From JBBQCW01 sp038319025 (GTDB lineage Bacteria; Actinomycetota; Thermoleophilia; Solirubrobacterales; Solirubrobacteraceae): 64,000 bases of DNA. Shown here piece by piece: positions 50,169-58,036 of the stretch (positions are counted from its first letter, which is position 1; each line of letters begins with the position of its first letter). Where the stretch lies: the NCBI GenBank assembly GCA_038319025.1, contig JBBQCW010000013.1, positions 23,474-87,473 on the forward strand, in the 5' to 3' direction. A model generated the notes under the pieces. It searched no databases. It was not told the DNA's origin and saw nothing but the letters and a program-made list of their open reading frames with translations. Both the position numbers and the translations under genes were made by a program.

Positions 50169-50963
50169 TCAGTCCCACTCGAAGAAGTGCCCGTTGACGG
50201 GCACCTCGCCGAGAGCCACCACTCGCGGCAGAGTCGCCGCGAGGACGTCGGCGAACACCCCGCTGCTGCGACCGACCAACTCGATCAGCGTGTCGACGGG
50301 CGTCGGGCTCGCCGGGACCCCATTGGCGTAGTCGGTCGCGTAGCCCAGCAGCGCGTACGGAATCTTGGCCTCACCGGCGAGCACCGTCTCCGGGCCGGCC
50401 GTCTGGCTGACCACGGTCACGCCGGCCGCCTGCAACTGAGCTATCTCACTCCGCGTATTGAACCGCGGACCGTCCACGTGGCCGTAGGTGCCGCCGTCGC
50501 GCACGGGATGCCCGGCCTGCAGTGCGGCCGCCAGGAGCTCAGTGCGCAAGGGGGCGCTGAACGGGGAGTCGAAGATCCAGTGGCCGCGCCCGGCCGCGCC
50601 CGGCTCGGTATGCATCGAGCACAGCGACCCGTCACCCAAGCGGTTGGTCGGAAAGTGCAGATCGTCGAAGACCACAAGGGAGCCCAGCGGCAGGTCGGGA
50701 TCCAGCGCACCGCAGACCGTGACCGCGATGATGGCGTCTGCCCCCAGGTCTCGTAGCGCCGCGATGTTCGCCCGGTGATCGACCTGGCTGGACAGCCGCG
50801 CATGGCCGTCGCCGTGGCGGGCGATGTGCAGCACCTCGGTGCCGTTCCACGACCCGACGTTCAGCTCGGCGTCGCCGTGCTCGGTGTGCACCGTCTCGCG
50901 AGATGCCCCCTCGATGCCGGGCAGCGCGTAGGTGCCCGAGCCCGTGATGATCGCGAGCTTCAC
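50169..50963 (-). CDS. 5'-methylthioadenosine / purine nucleoside phosphorylase family
   Basis: A 264-residue phosphorylase of the MTAP/PNP family, which cleaves methylthioadenosine or purine nucleosides with phosphate to free base and pentose 1-phosphate. Family marks: AIITGSGTYALPGIEG, HIARHGDGHARLSSQVDHRANIAALRDLGAD, AVTVCGALDPDLPLGSLVVFDDLHFPTNR, YGHVDGPRFNTRSEIAQL and SQTAGPETVLAGE. Substrate choice cannot be decided. The ATG overlaps the stop of the PucR-like gene (ATGA), tying it to that regulator. Confidence 0.88.
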   Translation of the reverse strand: MKLAIITGSGTYALPGIEGASRETVHTEHGDAELNVGSWNGTEVLHIARHGDGHARLSSQVDHRANIAALRDLGADAIIAVTVCGALDPDLPLGSLVVFDDLHFPTNRLGDGSLCSMHTEPGAAGRGHWIFDSPFSAPLRTELLAAALQAGHPVRDGGTYGHVDGPRFNTRSEIAQLQAAGVTVVSQTAGPETVLAGEAKIPYALLGYATDYANGVPASPTPVDTLIELVGRSSGVFADVLAATLPRVVALGEVPVNGHFFEWD

Positions 50964-52201
50964 GAGCGTCGCCGCACCCGGCCGCCCGAGGTGCCCGCCT
51001 CACTGGCGGGCCCGCCGCGATGGGCGATCCCAAGCACCCGCATGGCCTTCAATCCCAGGCTGAGCTTCTCGCGCCCGTCCGTGGAACCGACGTCAAGCCC
51101 TGAGAGGTCGCGCACGCGCTCAAGTCGGTAGCGGATCGTGTGGCGGTGGGTGAAAAGACGCTGCGCGGTGCCGGCGACGTTGCCGTCGCAATCCAAAAAC
51201 GCTTCGACCGTCGTGACCAGGTCCGTGTCGTACTGCTCGTCGTAGGCGACAAGGGGTTCCACCGTCTCCGCGTAGAAGCGCTGCAGCTCGGCGGGTTCGT
51301 CGCTCATCGCCGACAGGAGCAGCCGGTAGGCGCCGGTGTCGTCAAAGGCCAGGACTCGGTGTTGGCCGTCCTCGTCGCCCTCGGTGACGTTGGCGGCCAG
51401 CAGCGCCTCGTTGGCGGCGCGAGCAAGATCGGCTACGTCGACGGCGGCACGGCTTCGCCCGACCGAGCACGTATGCCCCGGCAGGCCCGCCTGCAGTTCA
51501 CGCAACACGCTCTCGGCGGTGCGCTGCGCTTCGCCGTCATCGCCACCGGGCACGATCACCACCACCTCGCCGGCCGTCCCGCCGCGGTCACTGAGGACGG
51601 CGGCAGCACCAGGTGCAGCCGCGCGGGCACCTCGTTCGGCCGCCGAGAGCATGCGGTTGCGCCACCCGTCGTCGGAGGTCACATGGGGATGGGCGCGCGC
51701 TACGAGGACCGAGGCGCCGTTCTCCAACGCAAGGTTGAGCTCCTCGGCTCGGGCCAGAATCTCATCGTGGCCGGTGAGTCTGCGCTCGATGACGGCGGCC
51801 ACAAAAGCCTCAAGGGCCACGGCGGAGGCTCTGTCCGGCGCCCGGAGCCGTTCGACCTCGGAGGCGATCAGCGTGACCACAAGACGCAGGACGACGGCGC
51901 TCGGCTGCTGCCCGGAGTGCGGTCGCACCAAGAGCGTGCCAACGGTGTCATCGGCGACGCGCAGGTCGATCCGTTCCACCCCGTCGACCCCCGTATGCAG
52001 AGATTGCTCGTCGGCGGGCGACCTCGCCGCCACGGCCAGAACGGCACCGCCGCGATCCGACAGGACCAGGCTGGCACCGAGCGCGCGCGACGCGGCGCGT
52101 ACGACGTCGGGGAGGCCGGAACCGGACTCCACGGCATCGGTCATCTCATCCAGAGCCGAAAGGTCCGGGCCCACCGGCGTGCTCGGGGGAGGGGCGGACA
52201 C
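50960..52201 (-). CDS. PucR/CdaR-type transcriptional regulator
   Basis: A 413-residue regulator from a GTG start. The N-terminal half looks like a GAF-type sensor (RAASRALGASLVLSDRGGAVLAVAARSP). A GGDEF-like degenerate middle region follows (GASVLVARAHPHVTSDD). The C-terminal helix-turn-helix of the PucR family is clear (TTVEAFLDCDGNVAGTAQRLFTHRHTIRYRLERVRDLSGLD). Family members control purine, amino-acid or diacid use. It is translationally coupled to the nucleoside phosphorylase gene, suggesting control of nucleoside or methylthioadenosine salvage. Confidence 0.88.
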   Translation of the reverse strand: MSAPPPSTPVGPDLSALDEMTDAVESGSGLPDVVRAASRALGASLVLSDRGGAVLAVAARSPADEQSLHTGVDGVERIDLRVADDTVGTLLVRPHSGQQPSAVVLRLVVTLIASEVERLRAPDRASAVALEAFVAAVIERRLTGHDEILARAEELNLALENGASVLVARAHPHVTSDDGWRNRMLSAAERGARAAAPGAAAVLSDRGGTAGEVVVIVPGGDDGEAQRTAESVLRELQAGLPGHTCSVGRSRAAVDVADLARAANEALLAANVTEGDEDGQHRVLAFDDTGAYRLLLSAMSDEPAELQRFYAETVEPLVAYDEQYDTDLVTTVEAFLDCDGNVAGTAQRLFTHRHTIRYRLERVRDLSGLDVGSTDGREKLSLGLKAMRVLGIAHRGGPASEAGTSGGRVRRRS

Positions 52202-52261
52202 CGGTCGATTGTACGTCGCGGGGCCCTTCCAGCACGCAGCGGGCGAGCCGAGCGCAGGGCG

Positions 52262-52486
52262 TCAGCCCTGAATTCGGTCCCAGAACCAGATGACGGCCAC
52301 ACCGAGCCCAACACCCACGACCAGGGCTGCGGCCAGCACATAGAGCGTCAGAAACGCGGCGCCGATCCGCTCCTTGGTGGTCGAGTACGCCGTCCACGCA
52401 GGGACCAGCACCAACCCCAGGTAGGCGGCGATCGCGAAGACCCCGCAGATGGCGGAGATCATGTAGATGACGGTCTGGGTGCTCAT
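52262..52486 (-). CDS. Small membrane protein (74 aa)
   Basis: A 74-residue protein with two membrane helices (about 7-30, VIYMISAICGVFAIAAYLGLVL, and 43-67, AAFLTLYVLAAALVVGVGLGVAVI), linked by a basic loop (STTKERIG). ATG 52486 overlaps the stop of the PAP2 gene (ATGA). No family is recognised. It is the last gene of the overlapping metG-tatD-rsmA-ispE-PAP2 chain. Confidence 0.75.
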   Translation of the reverse strand: MSTQTVIYMISAICGVFAIAAYLGLVLVPAWTAYSTTKERIGAAFLTLYVLAAALVVGVGLGVAVIWFWDRIQG

Positions 52487-53154
52487 GGCGTTGACGGAGT
52501 CTGGCGCAGGTGCACGGCGAACAGCGCCGCCATGCCGACCAATGCGAAGACCATCGCCGCCACACCGTATCCACCGAGTACGTCGGAGAGGTAGTGCACG
52601 CCGAGGTAGCAGCGGGTCGCGCCGATCACGGTAGCCAGTGCGATCGCCCCCGCCACCGCGACGAACCTGGCGTGGCGCGACATCAGCCTGGTGACCACGA
52701 TGGCGATGGCCACGTAGGCCATCGAATTCGCCGCGTGACCGGACGGATAGGACAGGCCGATCGCGTCGTAGGAGGCGATCGACGGGCGCGGCCGACCCAC
52801 CAACTCCTTGGTGGCCGTCACGATCGCCCAGGTCAGAAGGAACCCGGCCACCAACACGATCGCCTCCGGTACACGGCGACCGCGCGCGCACCACAGGGCG
52901 GCCAGCAATACCGCGAACGCCACGCTGGGAAAGGCGCCCAAGTGACTCACCGCACGGGCAACGCTGAGCCCCGTGTCGGTGCGCAAGTCCAGCGCCCAAC
53001 CCAGCACACGCTGATCACCGACGATGTGGACGGTGCCGCCGTCCAACACCAGGATGAAGCCGAAGAAGATGAGCCCGCCGACGAGCGCGATCGCCGCCAG
53101 CGCGCGGATCGCCTCGCGGCCTTCGGATCCGGGTGACGAGGCTGCGGGCGTCAT
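52483..53154 (-). CDS. PAP2-family membrane phosphatase
   Basis: A 223-residue integral membrane phosphatase. The three PAP2 blocks are intact: KELVGRPRP (about 115-123), SYPSGHAANSMAY (about 135-147) and RCYLGVHYLSDVLGGY (about 184-199), holding the catalytic His residues and Arg. Six membrane helices are predicted. Such enzymes dephosphorylate phosphatidate, undecaprenyl diphosphate or polyprenyl phosphates. Placement directly after ispE, an isoprenoid gene, makes polyprenyl diphosphate recycling an attractive guess. Overlaps ispE and the small membrane gene by ATGA. Confidence 0.9.
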   Translation of the reverse strand: MTPAASSPGSEGREAIRALAAIALVGGLIFFGFILVLDGGTVHIVGDQRVLGWALDLRTDTGLSVARAVSHLGAFPSVAFAVLLAALWCARGRRVPEAIVLVAGFLLTWAIVTATKELVGRPRPSIASYDAIGLSYPSGHAANSMAYVAIAIVVTRLMSRHARFVAVAGAIALATVIGATRCYLGVHYLSDVLGGYGVAAMVFALVGMAALFAVHLRQTPSTP

Positions 53155-54026
53155 GTCACCTGACCTGCGCCGGGACCGACCGGCGTCGCGACGATCGGCG
53201 CTGGATCGCGGCCGGCGAGTGCCTGCGCGGCGGCCTGGGCCTCCTCCACGACCGAGAACAGGCCCACGACGGTGGGGCCGGAGCCGGACACGAAAGCACG
53301 GTCGGCGCCCGCACCCACGGCTTCCACGAGTGCCTGCCCTATCTCCGGCAGCAGCGATCGGGCGGCGGCCTCGAGGTCGTTGTGGATCAGCGCATCCGGC
53401 AGGTCACCGGCGAACTCCTGGATGTCTTTGAGGATCGCTTCGAGCTCCTCGGCGCTCCGTGCCACCCCGATGCGATCGGCCTCGCGGTACACGTCAGCCG
53501 TCGACAGTGCGTGGCGCGACGGCAGGATCAGCACGCCGTACGGCTCGGGAGGGCCGAGCGGCTCCAGCACCTCGCCGGCTCCCGTGGCCAACACTCGCCC
53601 TGGTTGCACCTGGGCCGGAACGTCGGCGCCCAACGCGGCCGCGAGCTCGTACAGCAGAGCGAGATCGCCCAGACCAGAGTCAGCCTGGGCCAGGCGCAGT
53701 GCGGCGGCCGCGTCGCCGGACCCGCCGCCCATTCCGGCCGCCACCGGGACCCGCTTGTCGATGGTCAAGCGCCGCGGCGGCGCGTCCCACCCGGTTGCGG
53801 CGCGGAAGGCACGCAGGGCACTGAGCGCAAGGTTCTCCCCTTCGACCCCCGGGCACTGCACCTCGTCCTGCGCAGCGCCGGCCGGCGCTGGTCCCAGCGT
53901 GATGGCGTCGGCCACCGTGAGCGATTGCATGACGGTGACGAGCTCGTGACGCCCGTCGGAGCGCGTCGGCCCCAGGTACAGGCAGACGTTCGTCTTTCCG
54001 GGGGCGTCGGCTCGCAGCACGCTCAC
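53151..54026 (-). CDS. ispE: 4-diphosphocytidyl-2-C-methyl-D-erythritol kinase
   Basis: A 291-residue GHMP kinase of the MEP pathway for IPP and DMAPP. The start is GTG, overlapping the rsmA stop. Blocks: APGKTNVCLYLGPTRSDGRHEL near the start, the GHMP glycine loop PVAAGMGGGSGDAAAALRLA (about 94-113) and the end SGSGPTVVGLFSVVEEAQ. This pathway supplies the isoprenoid units used by the carotenoid-retinal genes at 2744-9135, though they are far apart here. The order rsmA-ispE is conserved in actinobacteria. Confidence 0.95.
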   Translation of the reverse strand: MSVLRADAPGKTNVCLYLGPTRSDGRHELVTVMQSLTVADAITLGPAPAGAAQDEVQCPGVEGENLALSALRAFRAATGWDAPPRRLTIDKRVPVAAGMGGGSGDAAAALRLAQADSGLGDLALLYELAAALGADVPAQVQPGRVLATGAGEVLEPLGPPEPYGVLILPSRHALSTADVYREADRIGVARSAEELEAILKDIQEFAGDLPDALIHNDLEAAARSLLPEIGQALVEAVGAGADRAFVSGSGPTVVGLFSVVEEAQAAAQALAGRDPAPIVATPVGPGAGQVT

Positions 54027-54907
54027 GCCAGCGCCTCCCCGAGCGCGCGGAAGTCATCCGGGCTCAGGCGTTCGGCCCGCACATCGGCCGGGTGCCCCAG
54101 CGCCAGGAGCGCCACGCGGGCCCGCTCCCGAACGTCGGGGGCCGCATCCGGGGCCAAAGAGAGCGACCGCGTGACCGCCTTGCGGCGGTGCGCGAACGCC
54201 GCACCTACGAGGCGGCGCAGCTCAGGCGGCGCGGCCGGTCCTCGGCGTTCCAGGACGATCAGTACCGAGTCCACGTTGGGCACGGGCGCGAAGACCGTCC
54301 GACTGACCGAACGCAGCACACGAACATCACAGGCAAGTTGAGCGAGGACCGACGGCACGCCGTAGGAACCGGTGCCCGGCGAAGCCGCGAACCGCTCCCC
54401 CACTTCCTTCTGCACCATCGCCACCCAACGGGTGACCTCGTCCAAGTCCTCGATGGTGCGCAGGATGGCGCCGGCCGCGATCCCGTACGGCAGGTTGGCG
54501 ATGACCCGTGTCGGTGCGGGATCCAACGCGCGTAGGTCCAGCCGCATGGCGTCGGCGATATGCAGGGTCACGTTCGGGAACGGTGCGATCGCCTCGCGCA
54601 GCGGCGCTTCGAGCCCAGGGTCGACCTCCACCACGTGCACGTGCGCACAGCATGGGGCGAGGTGCTCCGTCAGCACCCCGAGACCGCCGCCGATCTCCAG
54701 GGCGACTGCCGTGGCGACCTGCCCATCCTCCGGGGCGATATCGGCGGCGCGCTCGATGACACCGAGAATGTTGGAGTCCACCAGGAAGTTCTGGCCCAGG
54801 TCACGGCGCGGACGAATGTCGTGCTCGCGCATCCGACGCAGGCTCGGCTGGACGGGGAGCGTGAGCTCCTGCGGAGCGGTGTCTTCGTCTCGCTTCCGGG
54901 CGCTCAC
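54023..54907 (-). CDS. rsmA: 16S rRNA (adenine1518/1519-N6)-dimethyltransferase RsmA (KsgA)
   Basis: A 294-residue SAM-dependent methyltransferase that dimethylates two adjacent adenines in 16S rRNA. GTG 54907 overlaps the tatD stop (GTGA). After a polar leader of about 27 residues, family blocks are RRDLGQNFLVDSNIL, ALEIGGGLGVLTEHLA (SAM motif I), VIANLPYGIAAGAIL (NxPY catalytic motif) and MVQKEVGERFAA. It is the third gene in the metG-tatD-rsmA-ispE chain. Confidence 0.95.
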   Translation of the reverse strand: MSARKRDEDTAPQELTLPVQPSLRRMREHDIRPRRDLGQNFLVDSNILGVIERAADIAPEDGQVATAVALEIGGGLGVLTEHLAPCCAHVHVVEVDPGLEAPLREAIAPFPNVTLHIADAMRLDLRALDPAPTRVIANLPYGIAAGAILRTIEDLDEVTRWVAMVQKEVGERFAASPGTGSYGVPSVLAQLACDVRVLRSVSRTVFAPVPNVDSVLIVLERRGPAAPPELRRLVGAAFAHRRKAVTRSLSLAPDAAPDVRERARVALLALGHPADVRAERLSPDDFRALGEALA

Positions 54908-55653
54908 CACCCGAACACCCGCGCGGCGTTGGCGTCGACGATCGCCTCCAACTCCGTGTAGCTCTGGCCCCGCGCGTCGGCGATGAAACGGGCCGTCTCG
55001 GTAACGAAGGCCGGCTGGTTGCGTTCTTTGCGCAGCGCCTGCGGAGTCAGGTAGGGCGCGTCCGTTTCGACGAGCAAGCGGTCGTCGGGCACGCGGACGG
55101 CGGCCGCCGCCAGATCGGTGTTCGTCGGGTAGGTGACGTTGCCCGCGAAGGAGATCCACCAGCCCTCAGCCAGACACTCCTCGATCCGGTCAGGCATCGA
55201 GAAGCAGTGCAGGATCACATCGAGTCCTACGGCGCGCTCCTGCAGCGTGGCGATCGTCGCGTCCTCAGCGGCGCGGCTGTGGATGATGAGCGGCTTGTTC
55301 GCCTCGCGGGCCAAGTCGATGTGGCCGTGAAAGGCAGCGAGCTGGTCCTCGTAGGGCGTGTGTTCACGGAAGCGGTCGAGCCCGGTCTCCCCGATCGCCA
55401 CGCATCGCTCATCGGCGGAGAGGGTGCGCAGATCCGCCAGGACGTCGTCGTCAAACCCGGTGGCGCTGTTGGGGTGCCGACCGACGGCCGCGAAGACATC
55501 GTCGAACGCGTGGGCCGCGGCTAGTGCGGTGCGACAGGAGCCGGCGTCCATGCCGACGGTGAGGATCCTCGTCACTCCGGCCGTCCGGGCGTCGGCGACA
55601 AGCTCGTCGTTCGGCGGCTTGCACGAATCCAGGTGGGTGTGGCTGTCAATCAT
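54904..55653 (-). CDS. TatD-family metal-dependent hydrolase
   Basis: A 249-residue TIM-barrel hydrolase. The metal-binding SHTHLDSC is at the start, with further ligands in IGETGLDRFREHTPYEDQ, LIIHSRAAED, ILHCFSM and the Asp in VETDAPYLTPQ. TatD proteins act as 3'-5' exonucleases or D-aminoacyl-related hydrolases in quality control. It overlaps metG (ATGA) upstream and rsmA (GTGA) downstream. Confidence 0.93.
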   Translation of the reverse strand: MIDSHTHLDSCKPPNDELVADARTAGVTRILTVGMDAGSCRTALAAAHAFDDVFAAVGRHPNSATGFDDDVLADLRTLSADERCVAIGETGLDRFREHTPYEDQLAAFHGHIDLAREANKPLIIHSRAAEDATIATLQERAVGLDVILHCFSMPDRIEECLAEGWWISFAGNVTYPTNTDLAAAAVRVPDDRLLVETDAPYLTPQALRKERNQPAFVTETARFIADARGQSYTELEAIVDANAARVFGW

Positions 55654-57167
55654 GCGCGTTTGGGGAACAGCGGCTCGATCGGAGCGATAGCCGCGAGGGT
55701 GCCCGCGCCCAGCCGCGCGTGGTCAAGCGAAGTGTCGGGTGCGGCCAGCGCGGTGAGCAGCTGTTCGGTCGCGGTCGGCAGGTAGGGCACGAGCAGCACA
55801 GTCAGGACGCGTAGCCCGTCGGTAAGGGTGGCGAGCACCTCGTCGAGCTCGCCGGCTCGAGCCTCATCCTTGGCCAGCGTCCATGGTGCCCGCTCTTCCA
55901 CAAACCGGTTCAGGCGGCGCACGCGCTGCCAGATCTCCTCGAGCGCCATGCTGATCTGGGCGCCGTCGAGCAGCTCGGAAACGCGCCCGGCCAACCCTTC
56001 GAAGTCGGCGGCGATCCCGGCGTCCGGCGGCGCGCTGGGCACGACGCCATCGCGGTAGCGGTGGACCATCGCGATCGTCCGGCTGGCGAGGTTGCCGTAT
56101 TCGTTAGCCAGCTCGCCGTTGTACCGGGCCTCAAAGCCCTCCAGCGAAATCGAACCGTCGGCACCGAACCCAACCTCACGGAAGCAGTAGAAGCGCAGCG
56201 CGTCGGATCCGTGACTCTCGATCAGCGCGAACGGGTCGAGCACGTTCCCCAGCGACTTGCTGGATTTCGTTGCCTCTTCCTCGCCCTCCACCTTCATCAG
56301 CAGGAACCCGTGGACGAAGACGTGGTGGGGCAACTCCTCGCCGGCGGCCATCAGCATCGCGGGCCAGAACACCGTGTGGAACTTGAGGATGTCCTTGCCG
56401 ATGAGGTGGTGGTTGGCGGGCCAGAACGTGCTCGTGAGGTCCCGCTCGGGATCGGCGAACGAGAGCGCGGACCAGTAGTTGAGCAGCGCGTCAAACCACA
56501 CGTAGAAGACGTGGCTGGAATCCCACGGCACGGGGACGCCCCAGGTGAGCTTGGCGCGGCTGAGCGATACGTCGTTGAGCCCGGACTTGATGAACGACAA
56601 CGCCTCGTTGTAGCGAGCCTGCGGCTGGACAAAATCCGGGTGCTCGGCGTACAGCGCTTCGAGCCGCTCTTGGAACGCCGACAGCTTGAAGAAGTAGTTC
56701 TCCTCATGCTCGCGGGTCAGTTCGATGCGGTGGATCGGGCACGTGTTGCCCTCCGCGATCTCTGACTCGGTCTTGAAGTCGGCGCAGCGCGGGCAATACC
56801 AACCTTCGTACGTGCCCTCGTAGACGTAGCCGTTGTCCTTCACCCGGGTGAGGAACTCCTGCACCTTCGCAACGTGCCGCGGGTCCGACGTGCGGATGAA
56901 GAAGTCGTTGGTCGCATTGAGCTGGGGGGCAAGCGCCTTGAACCGCTCGGCGTTGCGATCAGCGAGTTCCTTGGGCGTGACGCCCTCACGCTCGGCGGCG
57001 AGCGCGACCGGCTCCCCGTGCTCGTCGGTCCCCGTGAGGAAGAACACCTCCTCACCCCGCTGGCGCATGTGCCGGGCCAGGATGTCGGCAGCGATCGTCG
57101 TGTAGGCGTGCCCTAGGTGGGGCGCCGCGTTGACGTAGTAGATCGGCGTGGTGACGTAATAGGACAC
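55650..57167 (-). CDS. metG: Methionyl-tRNA synthetase
   Basis: A 505-residue class I synthetase. GTG 57167 puts the family N-terminus SYYVTTPIYYVNAAPHLGHAYTTIAADILARH at residue 2; a longer frame from TTG 57245 adds 26 residues of low resemblance. The Rossmann HLGH signature, the zinc-knuckle region YCPRCADFKTESEIAEGNTCPIHR and the anticodon-side helices are present. The second signature reads KSSKSLGNVL instead of the usual KMSKS. No C-terminal tRNA-binding domain is fused. First gene of the overlapping chain to tatD. Confidence 0.93.
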   Translation of the reverse strand: MSYYVTTPIYYVNAAPHLGHAYTTIAADILARHMRQRGEEVFFLTGTDEHGEPVALAAEREGVTPKELADRNAERFKALAPQLNATNDFFIRTSDPRHVAKVQEFLTRVKDNGYVYEGTYEGWYCPRCADFKTESEIAEGNTCPIHRIELTREHEENYFFKLSAFQERLEALYAEHPDFVQPQARYNEALSFIKSGLNDVSLSRAKLTWGVPVPWDSSHVFYVWFDALLNYWSALSFADPERDLTSTFWPANHHLIGKDILKFHTVFWPAMLMAAGEELPHHVFVHGFLLMKVEGEEEATKSSKSLGNVLDPFALIESHGSDALRFYCFREVGFGADGSISLEGFEARYNGELANEYGNLASRTIAMVHRYRDGVVPSAPPDAGIAADFEGLAGRVSELLDGAQISMALEEIWQRVRRLNRFVEERAPWTLAKDEARAGELDEVLATLTDGLRVLTVLLVPYLPTATEQLLTALAAPDTSLDHARLGAGTLAAIAPIEPLFPKRA

Positions 57168-57225
57168 GGATCGTTGAGGGTATCGACCGCCTGCCGGTCG
57201 CCCGGGCCGGCTCTTCTTCGCAGGC

Positions 57226-57954
57226 TCAGAGGTCGACCGGTTCAACTGCCGCCACAGGCGCGCTACGTCTCGGACGCCTTCGGCGCCACACCCCGACGTG
57301 AACCCCGAGGCCGACGGCGAGCAGGAGCAAGCCGGCCCACAGGACCGCTGACAGCGACCGGGCTTCCGGGCCGGTGACTGTGCCCGCCGGCTGCGGTGCC
57401 ACGCGCGGTGGGGCCACCGGCCGAGACCGTCCGGCCCGCGGAGCCCAAACGGGCACGAGGGCGGGAGGTGGATCGGGATCTGCGCCGATCAGTCCGAGCG
57501 GGTCCACGTAGCCGCGGCGCCGCGCCGCGATCCTCGCCCCGAGACGGACGATGCCCGTCGCACCCACGGTACCCAACCGCTGGCCCGGGAGGACGATCGA
57601 GCCCCGCCGGACGGCGATCGATCCCAGGCCGAGATGAGTGGCCGCGTAAGGGCCGCAGCGCACGGTGATGCCGAGCCCATCACGGCCTGGGGTGCGCCCC
57701 GCATACGTTACGTGCCCACCGCAGGCTGACCGCACGGGGCCACCGGCTCCTGCTCGCAGATCGATACCGCGGCGCTGGCCGGGCGCAAACGGCCGGGCGG
57801 GCGTCAGACGGAAGGCACCCACGAGCCGCGCATGCGGAACGGGCATGACCCACGCTCCCGAAGCCGGCGATGCAGACAGCAACGAGAGCAGCAGGAGTGG
57901 AAGCAGGACGATCACGCGCTCGACCCTAGGCGCCTGGTGGAGGCCGAACTGCAT
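57226..57954 (-). CDS. Secreted LytM/M23-fold protein lacking metal ligands
   Basis: A 242-residue protein with an export signal (about 14-33; a GTG at 57915 would give a cleaner start). The M23/LytM pattern is recognisable: RRGIDLRAGAGGPVRSACGGHVTYAG, GLGITVRCGPYAATHLGLGSIAVRRGSIVLPGQRLGTVG and TGIVRLGARIAARRRGYVDPLGLIG. The zinc ligands are mostly gone: R61 replaces the first His, and the HLH of the last motif reads RLG. D65 and H107 remain. The C-terminus has a membrane helix and Arg-rich end. Such inactive LytM domains can activate cell-wall amidases. Its end lies 58 nt before the metG start. Confidence 0.82.
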   Translation of the reverse strand: MQFGLHQAPRVERVIVLLPLLLLSLLSASPASGAWVMPVPHARLVGAFRLTPARPFAPGQRRGIDLRAGAGGPVRSACGGHVTYAGRTPGRDGLGITVRCGPYAATHLGLGSIAVRRGSIVLPGQRLGTVGATGIVRLGARIAARRRGYVDPLGLIGADPDPPPALVPVWAPRAGRSRPVAPPRVAPQPAGTVTGPEARSLSAVLWAGLLLLAVGLGVHVGVWRRRRPRRSAPVAAVEPVDL

Positions 57955-58036
57955 CCGGTCACGGAGTCGTAACGAAGCGGCACACCGTCGTCACGATCCG
58001 GCGCGGGCGACCGCCGCGGGCGCTTACACTCGCGCC

